Below, in pieces: positions 1 through 8,207 of a stretch of 64,000 nucleotides of DNA. The stretch comes from Muribaculaceae bacterium (GTDB lineage Bacteria > Bacteroidota > Bacteroidia > Bacteroidales > Muribaculaceae), in contig WGUO01000009.1 in the NCBI GenBank assembly GCA_014867205.1, positions 35,553 through 99,552 of the forward strand, in the 5' to 3' direction. Positions within the stretch are counted from its first letter, which is position 1, and each line of letters opens with the position of its first letter. The notes beneath the pieces are model-generated. The model was not told the origin of the DNA and did not search any database. It worked only from the letters and a program-made list of their open reading frames with translations. The position numbers were made by a program, and so were the translations under genes.

Positions 1-2
1 AT

Positions 3-2162
3 TACCGTTCTTCCTTGCCCGGCTCGCTCTCGCTCGCCGAGCCTACGGCTTCCAAGCCTTCCGAAGTCGGAGAACCCGACAGCACCGCATGGCCTGAACT
101 TCCCCCCGTTTTCTACGAAACCGCCGTCTATAATTTCTCGCTCCAGTTCACCGGACTAGCCGAATCGCCAAGCATCGTACACAGACTCAAAGAGGTGCAG
201 GATATTTTTACGGCGGTGAAAATCGGAGAAAACGACTGGCTGCTCGCCTCCTCGCTCGATTTCATCAACGAGCCGGGAGTGTTCGACCTCTCGTTCCGCT
301 ACCGTCCGAAAGGTGGGAAAGAACGTACCGACACACTTTCTTTCCGTGTAGTCTCGCCTAAGCTCGACACAAAGGAGGACTACAATTATATACTCGCCGA
401 CATCAACCGCGAGTATAAGGATATAATCTATAAGTATCTCTCCAAAACCTTGCAGAACCTTAGCCTCGATGGAAGGAGCAGCAACAATGATGTTTGGCTC
501 TCAATCTTTCGCGAGGTGATAGACGGCTATCTCAAGGCTGTCACTTACATTGTCAATCGCCCGCACCTGCGCGAAACCCGCGATGTGCGGTTCAGCAAGC
601 CGGAGCGCATCAAACGCTGGACTCCGCAGATGGCGCGGCTGTTCGCCGAGCGAAAGGCCGGGCAGACGCTTGAGACCGCCTACTTCCGGCACGAGATAAC
701 CGAAAACACCAATAACACACGGGAGAACCGCTTCGTAAAATTTACGCTCGAACGCATAAGCCGGAGGCTCGATGCAATCTTCCGTCAGCTCAAAGCCATA
801 TCAGAGCAGAAAGGAAGTGAGATCGCGCAGAGCGAAATTGCCGAACTCGACAACTATCAGAGCCGACTGCGCAAACTCGCCATGAGTCCGTTGCTCCGCA
901 ATCTGCGCGGCGAACCGCTGCACAGCGAGAGCATGGTACTTCAAAAGCGCACCGGCTACGCCCAGGTCTACCGCTATTGGCTCATGCTCCAAAAGGGGAT
1001 AGAGCTTTTCGAGGGCAGCAACAACATCGGTGTGCGCCCGGTGTGGGAGTTGTACGAATTGTGGTGTTTCTTGAAAATGCGCTCTATGGTCGCTGAAATC
1101 CTCGGCCTTGACTTCGCCAATACCGAAGAAATCAGAGAGGAACCGATGGTTATGCTTGAACCGTTCAGCGACTCGACTGCAGAACACACCGTCCGCTATT
1201 TCTACGGCGAGGACGAGGTCAGGCTGCATTATCAGCACACCTTCAACCGCCGGAGCGGTGAGGTGCATACAGCCACCACCGACAACCGCCCCGACATCGT
1301 GCTTACCGTCCGTAAGCCCGATGGCTTTGAGCTGACCTATCTCTATGACGCGAAATATCGCGTCACAGATGATGACCGACTTTCAAAAGAGGACGCTGAC
1401 GAAATATCCGACCTGAATCAGATTGGCGCGGATTATCCGCCATCGGACGCAATAAATCAGATGCACCGCTACCGCGATGCAATCTATTACGGTCAGAAAC
1501 GCAACGAGCGATACGGCTTCGCCGCCAAAGAAATCATCGGAGGCTACATACTTTTTCCCGGTCGCGGCGATGACGAGAGCATAAAGAAACGCTACTACTA
1601 CCGCAGTATCGAATCGGTCAACATCGGAGCTTTCCCATTGTTGCCCGACCATACTAATCCTGCCGAAGAGGGAACTCTGCTACATCAGCACCTTGTGCAG
1701 ATACTCACCGCGCCTGTCGCCATCGACCTCGTGAAAGGGGCGATACCGCAGAGAGGGTTGCAATATAATGTCGCGGATATGCCGGTGCCTGAAGACCTCG
1801 TGCTTGTCGGCTACTTCAAGACAGAGCAACTGCCTGTCATCAAGGAAAGAATGTTGTACTATGTTCCTGCGGCACTCGGCAAAGGCTCTATCAATCTCGT
1901 GTCGGGTTTTGAGAAAACGAAGTATCTTCTACTGCACCACGACAGCGAGCGTCTGCTACTACGTCTTAAAGGCGATGGCCCGAAGTTATTCCCCAAGACT
2001 GCACTTGAAAGTATGGGGTTTGCTCCCTCCGGCGACTTCTATCTTGGTTTCGAGATAAAAGACTTCAAGCCCGTTGTCGGTATTGACCCAAATGCCTACG
2101 AACTGGAGCGCAAAGGCCAACAGCGATTTACGCCATATTTTACTACTATAGATAAGCTTTAA
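3..2162 (+). CDS. McrC-like DUF2357 restriction nuclease, 5'-truncated by window edge
   Basis: This is probably the nuclease partner of a two-gene McrBC-type (modification-dependent) restriction system. The reading frame is open to the left edge, so the true start lies outside; the first TTG at 15 is not a convincing start. The N-terminal two thirds resemble DUF2357 proteins. The conserved helix WELYELWCFLKM is followed about 75 residues later by RPDIVL and then YDAKYR near residues 424-445, which is the D...DxK core of a PD-(D/E)xK nuclease. Members of this family usually sit just downstream of an AAA+ McrB-like gene, so one is expected left of the window. The next gene starts 4 nt after the stop, suggesting co-transcription. 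The family call is from motif recognition; the modified-base target is inferred from relatives only. Confidence 0.72.
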   Translation, partial: YRSSLPGSLSLAEPTASKPSEVGEPDSTAWPELPPVFYETAVYNFSLQFTGLAESPSIVHRLKEVQDIFTAVKIGENDWLLASSLDFINEPGVFDLSFRYRPKGGKERTDTLSFRVVSPKLDTKEDYNYILADINREYKDIIYKYLSKTLQNLSLDGRSSNNDVWLSIFREVIDGYLKAVTYIVNRPHLRETRDVRFSKPERIKRWTPQMARLFAERKAGQTLETAYFRHEITENTNNTRENRFVKFTLERISRRLDAIFRQLKAISEQKGSEIAQSEIAELDNYQSRLRKLAMSPLLRNLRGEPLHSESMVLQKRTGYAQVYRYWLMLQKGIELFEGSNNIGVRPVWELYELWCFLKMRSMVAEILGLDFANTEEIREEPMVMLEPFSDSTAEHTVRYFYGEDEVRLHYQHTFNRRSGEVHTATTDNRPDIVLTVRKPDGFELTYLYDAKYRVTDDDRLSKEDADEISDLNQIGADYPPSDAINQMHRYRDAIYYGQKRNERYGFAAKEIIGGYILFPGRGDDESIKKRYYYRSIESVNIGAFPLLPDHTNPAEEGTLLHQHLVQILTAPVAIDLVKGAIPQRGLQYNVADMPVPEDLVLVGYFKTEQLPVIKERMLYYVPAALGKGSINLVSGFEKTKYLLLHHDSERLLLRLKGDGPKLFPKTALESMGFAPSGDFYLGFEIKDFKPVVGIDPNAYELERKGQQRFTPYFTTIDKL

Positions 2163-2166
2163 TCAA

Positions 2167-2910
2167 ATGAATAACTTCTGGAATAAAACGAATACAATTT
2201 TAAGCGTTATTGCCATATTAGTGGCGATATTTATTGGTTGGTATTTCAATCGAGAAAAATCGACATCCCTTAATATTGAGCAGGTAAATGCAACAAAATT
2301 GTCGCAGAATCTAGATATTGAAGGATTATCAGTACAATATCTGTTTCATGATTCCATAGAAGTGAACAATTTGTGGAAAACGATATTTACAATAAAAAAC
2401 ACCGGAGACCAAAGCTTGTATGGTAAAGGTTTTTCCGATATTAACGTTAAAGATGGAGTATTACAACTCATTGTAAAAGATTGCAAAAAACTCCTGAGTA
2501 TCAAAATGACCAATAATAACAATGGATGTATGTTAAGTAATAACGGCGGTCTGATAATTACCCAATGGAAACCAAATGAATATGCTGAATTTGAGATTTT
2601 AACAGAAAGCGAGACTGCACCAAACTTAACAATTAATCCGCGCGACATAAAAGATGCAACAATTACTTATTCAAAATATACTCCTACCACAATATCAGCC
2701 ACTCCAAAACTAATAGACAAATTTCCATCATCACTTAGAAATATATTAAAATGGGTTATTGTTGTAATAATGGCATTGCTTATTTTGATGGCAGTCGTTC
2801 AAATGCCTCAGCAATTAAAAGATAAGCCAAATTTTGTAAGAGTTCTTACTATAATATTATGGTTGGTCTTTATGGCATTAACCCTTAGTCCTCTCTTATG
2901 GGTGTTTTAA
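2167..2910 (+). CDS. Membrane-anchored protein of unknown function
   Basis: I do not recognise a family. The 247-residue protein has one N-terminal membrane segment (about residues 10-26, rich in I/L/V/A), a soluble, Asn- and Thr-rich middle of roughly 160 residues, and two C-terminal membrane segments (about 193-212 and 226-245). It starts 4 nt after the McrC-like gene and ends directly before the Fic gene, so it lies inside a compact operon. It is clearly more AT-rich than the genes on either side, which suggests separate acquisition. A small membrane partner in a restriction or toxin operon could be an effector or an anchor, but nothing in the sequence proves this. Confidence 0.7.
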   Translation: MNNFWNKTNTILSVIAILVAIFIGWYFNREKSTSLNIEQVNATKLSQNLDIEGLSVQYLFHDSIEVNNLWKTIFTIKNTGDQSLYGKGFSDINVKDGVLQLIVKDCKKLLSIKMTNNNNGCMLSNNGGLIITQWKPNEYAEFEILTESETAPNLTINPRDIKDATITYSKYTPTTISATPKLIDKFPSSLRNILKWVIVVIMALLILMAVVQMPQQLKDKPNFVRVLTIILWLVFMALTLSPLLWVF

Positions 2911-2925
2911 TTGTTCGAGATTATC

Positions 2926-4023
2926 ATGCCATACGAAGACAGATATAAGGAGTTTGAGCAGTATCTTGCTTCCGGGGAACCGGGAGTGGAGGAACGTGCG
3001 CGTAACTGGTCGATGGCTATCGGTTTGCAGGATGTTGACCGGTTGAAGCCGTCGGAGTTTCTGCTTGAACAGGCTAAAGCCAATATCGAGGGCAAGATTT
3101 CGAGCGAGGAGGTCAGCAAGCGTCTTGAGGAGTATTATAGTCAGAAATCGGTTCGAGAGAAAGCGGAGGCAGATGGCACCTTTGAAGCAGACCGAGTGGC
3201 AGACCGAATCAATCTTCTTTTGGCGGAGAAGGCTTTTACATTCTCCCCTATGGAGTTGTCGCGTATACATGGTTTTCTTTTCAAAGGCGTTCTGCCTCAT
3301 GCCGGACAGTTCCGAACATATAACATTACTAAGAATCAGTGGATTCTTGACGGTGATACAATCAGCTATGGCAGCGCGGACTCTTTGTCGGAACTTCTGA
3401 ATTATGATTTCGGCGAGGAAAGGAAATTTGATTACAGCACCGTTTCGTCTGCGGACGCTATCAGACATATAGTGCGATTCATTTCAGGCATCTGGCAGAT
3501 TCACGCTTTTGGCGAAGGTAGTACACGCACAACTGCGGTATTTATTATCAAGTATCTCAGAAGTTTCGGCTTCGAGGTGAACAATGAGAGTTTTGAAAAG
3601 CACTCATGGTTCTTCCGCAATGCTCTCGTCCGCTCGCAGTATGAAAATATCCCCAAAGGCATTCACCGTACATTCGAGCCATTGGAGCGGTTTATGAATT
3701 TCGCGGTGTTCGGTATTCCGGAAAACCTCCGCAACCGCACTTTACACGTCCGTTGGGATGTAGCTAAACCTCAAAGCGACGCCCCAAAACGTCAAAATGA
3801 CGTTTTGGAAACATCATTATCTTCACAGCTTTCGCTGAAAGAAATGGCTGTAATACGACAGATTCAGGACAATCCAAACATATCCATTACGGATATAGCT
3901 GCCAGCACTCGCCTCTCCAAAAGTACAATCGACCGCATAATCCGAGCACTCAAAGAGAAAGGATTGCTGACCCGCATCGGAGCAAAGAATAACGCCACTT
4001 GGTTAATTAATTATGGACACTAA
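2926..4023 (+). CDS. Fic-family protein with N-terminal VbhA-like antitoxin domain and C-terminal HTH
   Basis: Fic enzymes transfer AMP or other nucleotides to target proteins. The Fic motif is HAFGEGSTRT at residues 193-202: the catalytic His, the acidic Glu and the Arg are kept, but the usual GN is GS. Residues 1-70 (MPYEDRYKEF..., then NIEGKISSEEVSKRL) look like the VbhA-type antitoxin domain seen fused to or next to Fic proteins. The last ~55 residues form a winged-helix-like HTH (ISITDIAASTRLSKSTIDRII). I chose ATG 2926 over TTG 2911 because an orphan copy of the same domain at 30572-30973 also begins MAYKDKY. The gene overlaps the following Fic gene by 11 nt. The HTH suggests autoregulation. 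Whether the variant motif is active is unknown. Confidence 0.82.
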   Translation: MPYEDRYKEFEQYLASGEPGVEERARNWSMAIGLQDVDRLKPSEFLLEQAKANIEGKISSEEVSKRLEEYYSQKSVREKAEADGTFEADRVADRINLLLAEKAFTFSPMELSRIHGFLFKGVLPHAGQFRTYNITKNQWILDGDTISYGSADSLSELLNYDFGEERKFDYSTVSSADAIRHIVRFISGIWQIHAFGEGSTRTTAVFIIKYLRSFGFEVNNESFEKHSWFFRNALVRSQYENIPKGIHRTFEPLERFMNFAVFGIPENLRNRTLHVRWDVAKPQSDAPKRQNDVLETSLSSQLSLKEMAVIRQIQDNPNISITDIAASTRLSKSTIDRIIRALKEKGLLTRIGAKNNATWLINYGH

Positions 4024-4804
4024 TCTTAACATACAGATAGAGGAGGCTCTAAAGTCTTATTTGGCTTCGAGAATCGAGGATCAGGTGGACTATCAAAAGT
4101 TCTACCTTTATTCCATTGTGACCCATTCCACGGCGATTGAAGGTTCTACTGTCACCGAAGTAGAGAACCAACTTCTTTTCGATGAGGGCATTGCTGCCAA
4201 GGGTCGTTCTTTGACCGAACAGATGATGAATGTAGACCTGAAAGACGCTTATCTTCATGCTTTCAGAATTGCCGCTGAAAATCCTACATATACGCCAAAG
4301 TTATTGCAGCAACTGTCAGCACTGGTTATGCGGCGAACCGGAAGCGAATATTCCACGATTGCCGGACATTTCGATTCATCGAAGGGCGAGTTTCGCCTCT
4401 GTAACGTCAGTGCCGGAATTGGTGGAAGGAGTTATCTTGCTTATAATAAGGTCCCACGTGCGGTGGATGATTTTTGCCGATGGCTTAACGAAGAAATTGC
4501 CAAAATTGACAGGACAAATATTGCGGATTGTTACCGTCTGAATTTTGAAGCCCACTTCCGGCTGGTAACAATTCATCCGTGGGTTGACGGCAATGGACGC
4601 ACAACTCGACTGGTGATGAATATGATTCAGTGGCAGTTGGGACTTGTACCTTCCATCGTCAGGAAAGAAGATAAAGGAGAATATATTCAGTCACTCATTG
4701 ATAGCCGAGAGAATGACGATTCTACAATGGCACAGGATATTATGCTCCGTCACCACATCGCCAACCTCAACCGCCGAGTTTTACAGTATCAGGTAACATT
4801 GTAG
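4013..4804 (+). CDS. Fic-family AMP-transferase, class II-like (N-terminal inhibitory motif)
   Basis: The protein has 263 residues with the canonical Fic motif HPWVDGNGRT at 188-197. Near the N-terminus STAIEG (39-44) fits the (S/T)xxxE(G/N) inhibitory helix, whose Glu blocks ATP binding in self-inhibited Fic proteins. The domain order (inhibitory helix before the Fic core) is that of class II Fic proteins. ATG 4013 lies within the end of the preceding Fic gene, so translational coupling is likely. Having a canonical Fic directly behind a VbhA-fused Fic with an altered motif suggests that the two act together or regulate each other; this is inference. The C-terminus ends HIANLNRRVLQYQ, a string that recurs in a decayed frame near 20.37 kb. 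Confidence 0.88.
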   Translation: MDTNLNIQIEEALKSYLASRIEDQVDYQKFYLYSIVTHSTAIEGSTVTEVENQLLFDEGIAAKGRSLTEQMMNVDLKDAYLHAFRIAAENPTYTPKLLQQLSALVMRRTGSEYSTIAGHFDSSKGEFRLCNVSAGIGGRSYLAYNKVPRAVDDFCRWLNEEIAKIDRTNIADCYRLNFEAHFRLVTIHPWVDGNGRTTRLVMNMIQWQLGLVPSIVRKEDKGEYIQSLIDSRENDDSTMAQDIMLRHHIANLNRRVLQYQVTL

Positions 4805-4825
4805 GTATAGTAACACGAAATCATT

Positions 4826-5257
4826 ATGGAAAAGTTTGGAGGGACAAGATATAATTCACAATGGGATGGATCGACATGGTTCATCTTGGGACTGGTTGCG
4901 GTGTGCTGCGTTGTTCCTTGTTTCTTGGATGACGGAATCTGGCCGACAATTATCTGTATTGTTATGTTGGCGTTTGTCTTAGTGACATTCCTCAGTATCT
5001 ACTACCGCATTGACGGAGATAAACTGGTGGTATATTCTTTCTTTATCCCTACTGCTTACCCCATTGACAAGATTAAGGAAATCAAGCCGACTAAAAGTGT
5101 ACTCTCGTCGCCGGCAACTTCATTGACCCACCGCTTGGCAATCACCTTTACCGACCGGAAGATTCTCAAAAGCTCCATTCCACTCATTATATCGCCCGTG
5201 CATCAAGAGGAATTTATCCGACATCTCCTCTCCATCAATCCCGAAATCAAACATTGA
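4826..5257 (+). CDS. Small membrane protein with bacterial PH-like domain
   Basis: The protein has 143 residues. Two adjacent hydrophobic segments (about 19-35 and 41-58) are followed by YYRIDGDKLVVYSFFIPTAYPIDKIKEI, a pattern typical of bacterial PH (YdbS/DUF304-like) domains, in which a beta-rich fold follows membrane helices. The gene starts 22 nt after the second Fic gene and probably belongs to the same operon. No catalytic residues are visible. The role is unknown; PH-like membrane proteins are generally linked to envelope functions. Confidence 0.6.
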   Translation: MEKFGGTRYNSQWDGSTWFILGLVAVCCVVPCFLDDGIWPTIICIVMLAFVLVTFLSIYYRIDGDKLVVYSFFIPTAYPIDKIKEIKPTKSVLSSPATSLTHRLAITFTDRKILKSSIPLIISPVHQEEFIRHLLSINPEIKH

Positions 5258-5324
5258 GCATAGATAATGTTGGTTAATCGCAATTATATATTACTCCAAC
5301 ATATCATATAATAAATATTTTTAC

Positions 5325-5347
5325 TATCTTTGCAGTATCATAAGATA
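5325..5347 (+). promoter_or_regulatory. Promoter -7 box and candidate HipB operator upstream of hipB (5403)
   Basis: TATCTTTG at 5325-5332 matches the Bacteroidetes TAnnTTTG box. An inverted repeat TATCTT (5325-5330) / AAGATA (5342-5347) overlaps it, a plausible autorepression site. I see no clear -33 TTTG. The leader that follows contains a short hairpin, CGGC-TTA-GCCG, and a tiny in-frame MAKLSA peptide. Confidence 0.45.
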
Positions 5348-5402
5348 GATTGAGTATGGCAAAGTTATCGGCTTAGCCGCTTTGCACCTTAAAATATAAA
5401 CA

Positions 5403-5720
5403 ATGGCAAAGAACACTATGGGGACTAAGTTGCCCCGGAAACTGGAGCAGAAAATGGCTCTTATGGGTGAACAGATTAAGCTCGCCCGACTGCGTCGTAA
5501 CCTCTCGATTGCACAGGTGGCGGAGCGTGCGACTTGTTCGCCTCTCACTGTGAATCGCATCGAGAAAGGTTCGCCCACGGTCTCAATCGGCATCTATGCC
5601 CGTGTTCTTTATGCTCTGCAACTTGATGATGATCTTCTTTTGATTGCTAAAGAAGATCCCCTCGGCAGAAACCTACAAGATCTCTCTCTCAAACATAGGC
5701 AAAGAGCGAGTAAGAAATGA
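5403..5720 (+). CDS. HipB-like XRE-family antitoxin/repressor
   Basis: The 105-residue protein contains a full HTH_3/XRE domain: GEQIKLARLRRNLSIAQVAE (helices 1-2), then ERATCSPLTVNRIEKGSPTVS with the recognition helix, then YARVLYALQLDDDL. It is the DNA-binding antitoxin expected before a HipA kinase. The hipA partner is not adjacent: a four-helix-bundle gene lies between them (see 5721-6131). The gene stops at 5720 and the first inverted-repeat arm begins at the next base. A TAnnTTTG box and palindrome upstream suggest self-repression. Confidence 0.85.
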   Translation: MAKNTMGTKLPRKLEQKMALMGEQIKLARLRRNLSIAQVAERATCSPLTVNRIEKGSPTVSIGIYARVLYALQLDDDLLLIAKEDPLGRNLQDLSLKHRQRASKK

Positions 5721-6131
5721 GCAATTAGGAATTAGAAATTAGCAATTTAGGAATGAAAGCGGAAAATGCTGTTAGAGATAAAAGTTATGCATTCGCAAGA
5801 CGATGTGTAAAGTTGTATAAATATCTGTGCGAAGAGAAAAAGGAATATATTCTTTCAAAACAATTGCTTCGTAGCGGAACAAGCATCGGAGCTAATATTG
5901 CAGAAAGCCAATATGGTCAAACAAAAATGGATTTTGCAAGCAAGTTATCTATTGCTCAAAAGGAAGCCGGAGAGTCGGAGTTTTGGTTGAAGTTTCTTGG
6001 TGACGAGGATTACATTACAGACGCTCAGGCTGAAAGCATGTTGAAGGATTGCCGGGAATTAATACGGCTCTTGTAATCCATCACAAAAACGCTATACAAC
6101 AAATAATTACTCATTTCTAATTACTAATTAC
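5721..6131. mobile_element. Candidate S23/IVP-like cassette: four-helix-bundle gene between 27-bp inverted repeats
   Basis: The left arm is 5721-5747 and the right arm 6105-6131. The right arm reverse-complemented matches the left at 23 of 27 positions (shared core AATTAGAAAT). The arms lie immediately after the hipB stop and 4 nt before the hipA start. Removing the cassette would leave hipB and hipA almost abutting, the normal arrangement. This resembles intervening sequences in 23S rRNA, which also encode a four-helix-bundle protein between terminal inverted repeats. Mobility is inferred. Confidence 0.55.
5753..6076 (+). CDS. Four-helix-bundle (S23/IVP-like) protein
   Basis: The 107-residue protein has the pattern of the S23/bIVP four-helix-bundle family: YAFARRCVKLYKYL (helix 1), ILSKQLLRSGTSIGANIAES (the conserved LxRSgtSIgaNiaEa signature, residues 40-60), then FASKLSIAQKEAGESEFWLKFL and a final helix ending LIRLL. 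Length is slightly under the usual ~120. Relatives are encoded inside 23S rRNA intervening sequences, or act as the accessory protein Avd of diversity-generating retroelements; neither rRNA nor a reverse transcriptase is present here. It lies between hipB and hipA on the same strand, flanked by AT-rich inverted repeats, so it probably belongs to an inserted cassette rather than to the toxin-antitoxin pair. Confidence 0.85.
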   Translation: MKAENAVRDKSYAFARRCVKLYKYLCEEKKEYILSKQLLRSGTSIGANIAESQYGQTKMDFASKLSIAQKEAGESEFWLKFLGDEDYITDAQAESMLKDCRELIRLL

Positions 6132-6135
6132 CAAT

Positions 6136-7395
6136 ATGCGAAGCATTTTTGTTTACGGGGACTTTGATTGGCTGGAAACGCCCCAGTTGATTGGCGAGCT
6201 TTCCTGCGACTCAGTGCGTGGCAGCGAGACATACGCATTTTCGTATGATAGAGAGTGGCTTACCAAATATGGCGATGTTTTTCTCAGTGAGGATTTGCAG
6301 AATTATACCGGAATCCAATACACCGGACCCGGGCGAGACATATTCGCCTGTTTCTCCGATGCTCTCCCCGACCGCTGGGGCCGCACATTGTTGAATCGTC
6401 GGGAGCAAATTGCAGCTACCGATGAGAAGAGGGCCGTGCGCAGACTGACTTCTTTCGATTACCTAATGGGGATTGACGACGCTTCGCGTATGGGCGGATT
6501 TCGGTTTGCCGAAACTCCCGAAGGACAGTTTATCAACTGTGAGCAAAGCCTCCGCGTCCCGCCATTGGCAAATGTCAGAGAACTGATGCGGGCAGCACAT
6601 GAGATTGAACTTAGCGAGGAAAAGCATCTGTTGCCATCTAAAAAATGGCTTGTCCAATTGTTGCATCCGGGAACATCTCTCGGCGGTGCAAGACCGAAGG
6701 CATCTGTCATTGATGAGGACGGGAGTCTGACTGTTGCTAAATTTCCTTCGCGCAAAGATGATTATGATATTGCGCAGTGGGAGCATTTCTGCCATGTGAT
6801 GGGTCGAAAGGCTGGATTGAATGTTGCCGAGACACGAACAATCGACGGCGAGGATTATCATATCCTTATTTCAAAGCGTTTCGACAGAAACAGCGACGGC
6901 AGACGAATACATTTTGCCTCCGCGTTGACTCTACTCGGACTTACTGACGGCGACAACGCATCAACCGGTTACGGCTACACTGACATTGCCGATTTCATTA
7001 TTCAGCACGGTAGCAATGTCGAACAAAACTTAGAGGAACTATTTCGCCGCGTGGCATTCTACATCATTGTCGGCAATTCCGATGACCATTTCCGCAATCA
7101 TGGTTTTCTATTGACTCGCAAAGGTTGGGAACTTTCTCCGGCTTACGACATCAATCCGACACTTGCCAACAATCAGAGCTTGCTTATCAATCGCACCACA
7201 AGCGAATCAGACCTCAATATTCTATTGGCATCCGCAGGAGATTACATGCTTTCATCGGAGAAAGCCATTGGCATTATCACCGAAGTAAAAGCAGTCATGA
7301 AATCGTGGCGCACAGAAGCCCGTAGGCTCGGCCTTCCCCAGCGCGACATCGACATGTTCGCACCCCGATTCGATAAATGGATTGAATGTTTTTAA
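6136..7395 (+). CDS. hipA: HipA-family serine/threonine kinase toxin
   Basis: The 419-residue protein has full HipA architecture. The N-terminal subdomain runs through FSDALPDRWGRTLLNRRE. GGARPKA (183-189) is the glycine-rich/activation region, KRFDR the ATP-binding strand, NSDDHFRNHGF (from N314) the catalytic loop, and LSPAYDINP carries the metal-binding Asp. HipA kinases phosphorylate glutamyl-tRNA synthetase or other targets and are neutralised by HipB. ATG 6136 follows the right inverted-repeat arm of the four-helix-bundle cassette. The four key kinase motifs appear intact. Without the cassette the gene would start about 10 nt after hipB. Confidence 0.9.
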   Translation: MRSIFVYGDFDWLETPQLIGELSCDSVRGSETYAFSYDREWLTKYGDVFLSEDLQNYTGIQYTGPGRDIFACFSDALPDRWGRTLLNRREQIAATDEKRAVRRLTSFDYLMGIDDASRMGGFRFAETPEGQFINCEQSLRVPPLANVRELMRAAHEIELSEEKHLLPSKKWLVQLLHPGTSLGGARPKASVIDEDGSLTVAKFPSRKDDYDIAQWEHFCHVMGRKAGLNVAETRTIDGEDYHILISKRFDRNSDGRRIHFASALTLLGLTDGDNASTGYGYTDIADFIIQHGSNVEQNLEELFRRVAFYIIVGNSDDHFRNHGFLLTRKGWELSPAYDINPTLANNQSLLINRTTSESDLNILLASAGDYMLSSEKAIGIITEVKAVMKSWRTEARRLGLPQRDIDMFAPRFDKWIECF

Positions 7396-7428
7396 AGGAT
7401 GCACTCTTAACTGTAATACATATCAACT

Positions 7429-7992
7429 ATGACAAAAAATGTATATCTCCTAGAATGGTATGGTCCATTTTTAACTCCACAAGATGTCATCGAATGGGAG
7501 AGACAAGAAATCGGAACTAAAAAGACATATATTTACTTATTCAAAGGGAAGCAAGGTGGGAAGCATAAATTCTCATATTATTGTGGACAAGCATTTAAAC
7601 AATCTGCAGGTAAACGCTTGACCAATAAAGGACATCATATTAATGATGTAATATGTAGACCTAATGACATTTCTATATGGGTGGCAAAATTCCAAAATAA
7701 GGTTCCAACAAAAATGGATGTAAATCTTGTTGAAAAATTAATTACGTCAGTTATCACTCAAGCGATTATCGCTGATGAAAAAGTCGTGCTTAATCGAACA
7801 AATAAATTAAGACCGCGGACAAATCTTTATCTAATTAATGAGTGGTATCGTCCCTCTGGAGAGCCTGTTATGAAATATAATACAGATTCAATTCCCAGCT
7901 TGCTTCCTGATGTTTTAATTTGTTATTCTCATAATGATAGTGCGAGTATATATGGGAATAAGCGCACTCAATATATTAATGAGTTACGGTAG
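7429..7992 (+). CDS. Uncharacterised protein, possibly GIY-YIG-like
   Basis: The protein has 187 residues and its gene is distinctly AT-rich. TYIYLFKG (near 33) and FSYYCGQA (near 49) could be the two strands of a divergent GIY-YIG nuclease core, followed by KRLTNKGHHI, a trailing VAKFQ strand and VEKLITSVI carrying a Glu. The exact GIY and YIG triplets are not present, so this is only a fold-level resemblance. It starts 34 nt after hipA and ends before a bidirectional terminator-like hairpin, so it could be the last gene of the operon. Base composition suggests acquisition separate from hipA. Confidence 0.5.
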   Translation: MTKNVYLLEWYGPFLTPQDVIEWERQEIGTKKTYIYLFKGKQGGKHKFSYYCGQAFKQSAGKRLTNKGHHINDVICRPNDISIWVAKFQNKVPTKMDVNLVEKLITSVITQAIIADEKVVLNRTNKLRPRTNLYLINEWYRPSGEPVMKYNTDSIPSLLPDVLICYSHNDSASIYGNKRTQYINELR

Positions 7993-8078
7993 ATTATTAT
8001 AGGTAAAGATTAAAATCTCCTTTTTTGTAGCTTCGATAACTAATGAAATATCGGCTCAGATTGAATGATATGATGGCA

Positions 8079-8105
8079 AAAATCGGCTTACATTGAGCCG
8101 ATTTT
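8079..8105. terminator. Bidirectional terminator-like hairpin
   Basis: Perfect 10-bp stem AAAATCGGCT (8079-8088) / AGCCGATTTT (8096-8105) with a 7-nt loop, placed between convergent genes ending at 7992 (+) and 8208 (-). A/T runs on both sides allow termination in either direction. Confidence 0.75.
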
Positions 8106-8207
8106 CCAATAAATTTAAGTATGTATGAGCCGATAATCAGAATTAGAGGATAAAGAGTTTTGAATCCTCATTCCCTCAGGTCTGTTAGGCTGAAATATGG
8201 TATAATC

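Noticed and set aside
5753..6076. Avd-type accessory protein of a diversity-generating retroelement
   Set aside because: No reverse transcriptase, template repeat or variable C-type lectin target within the window.
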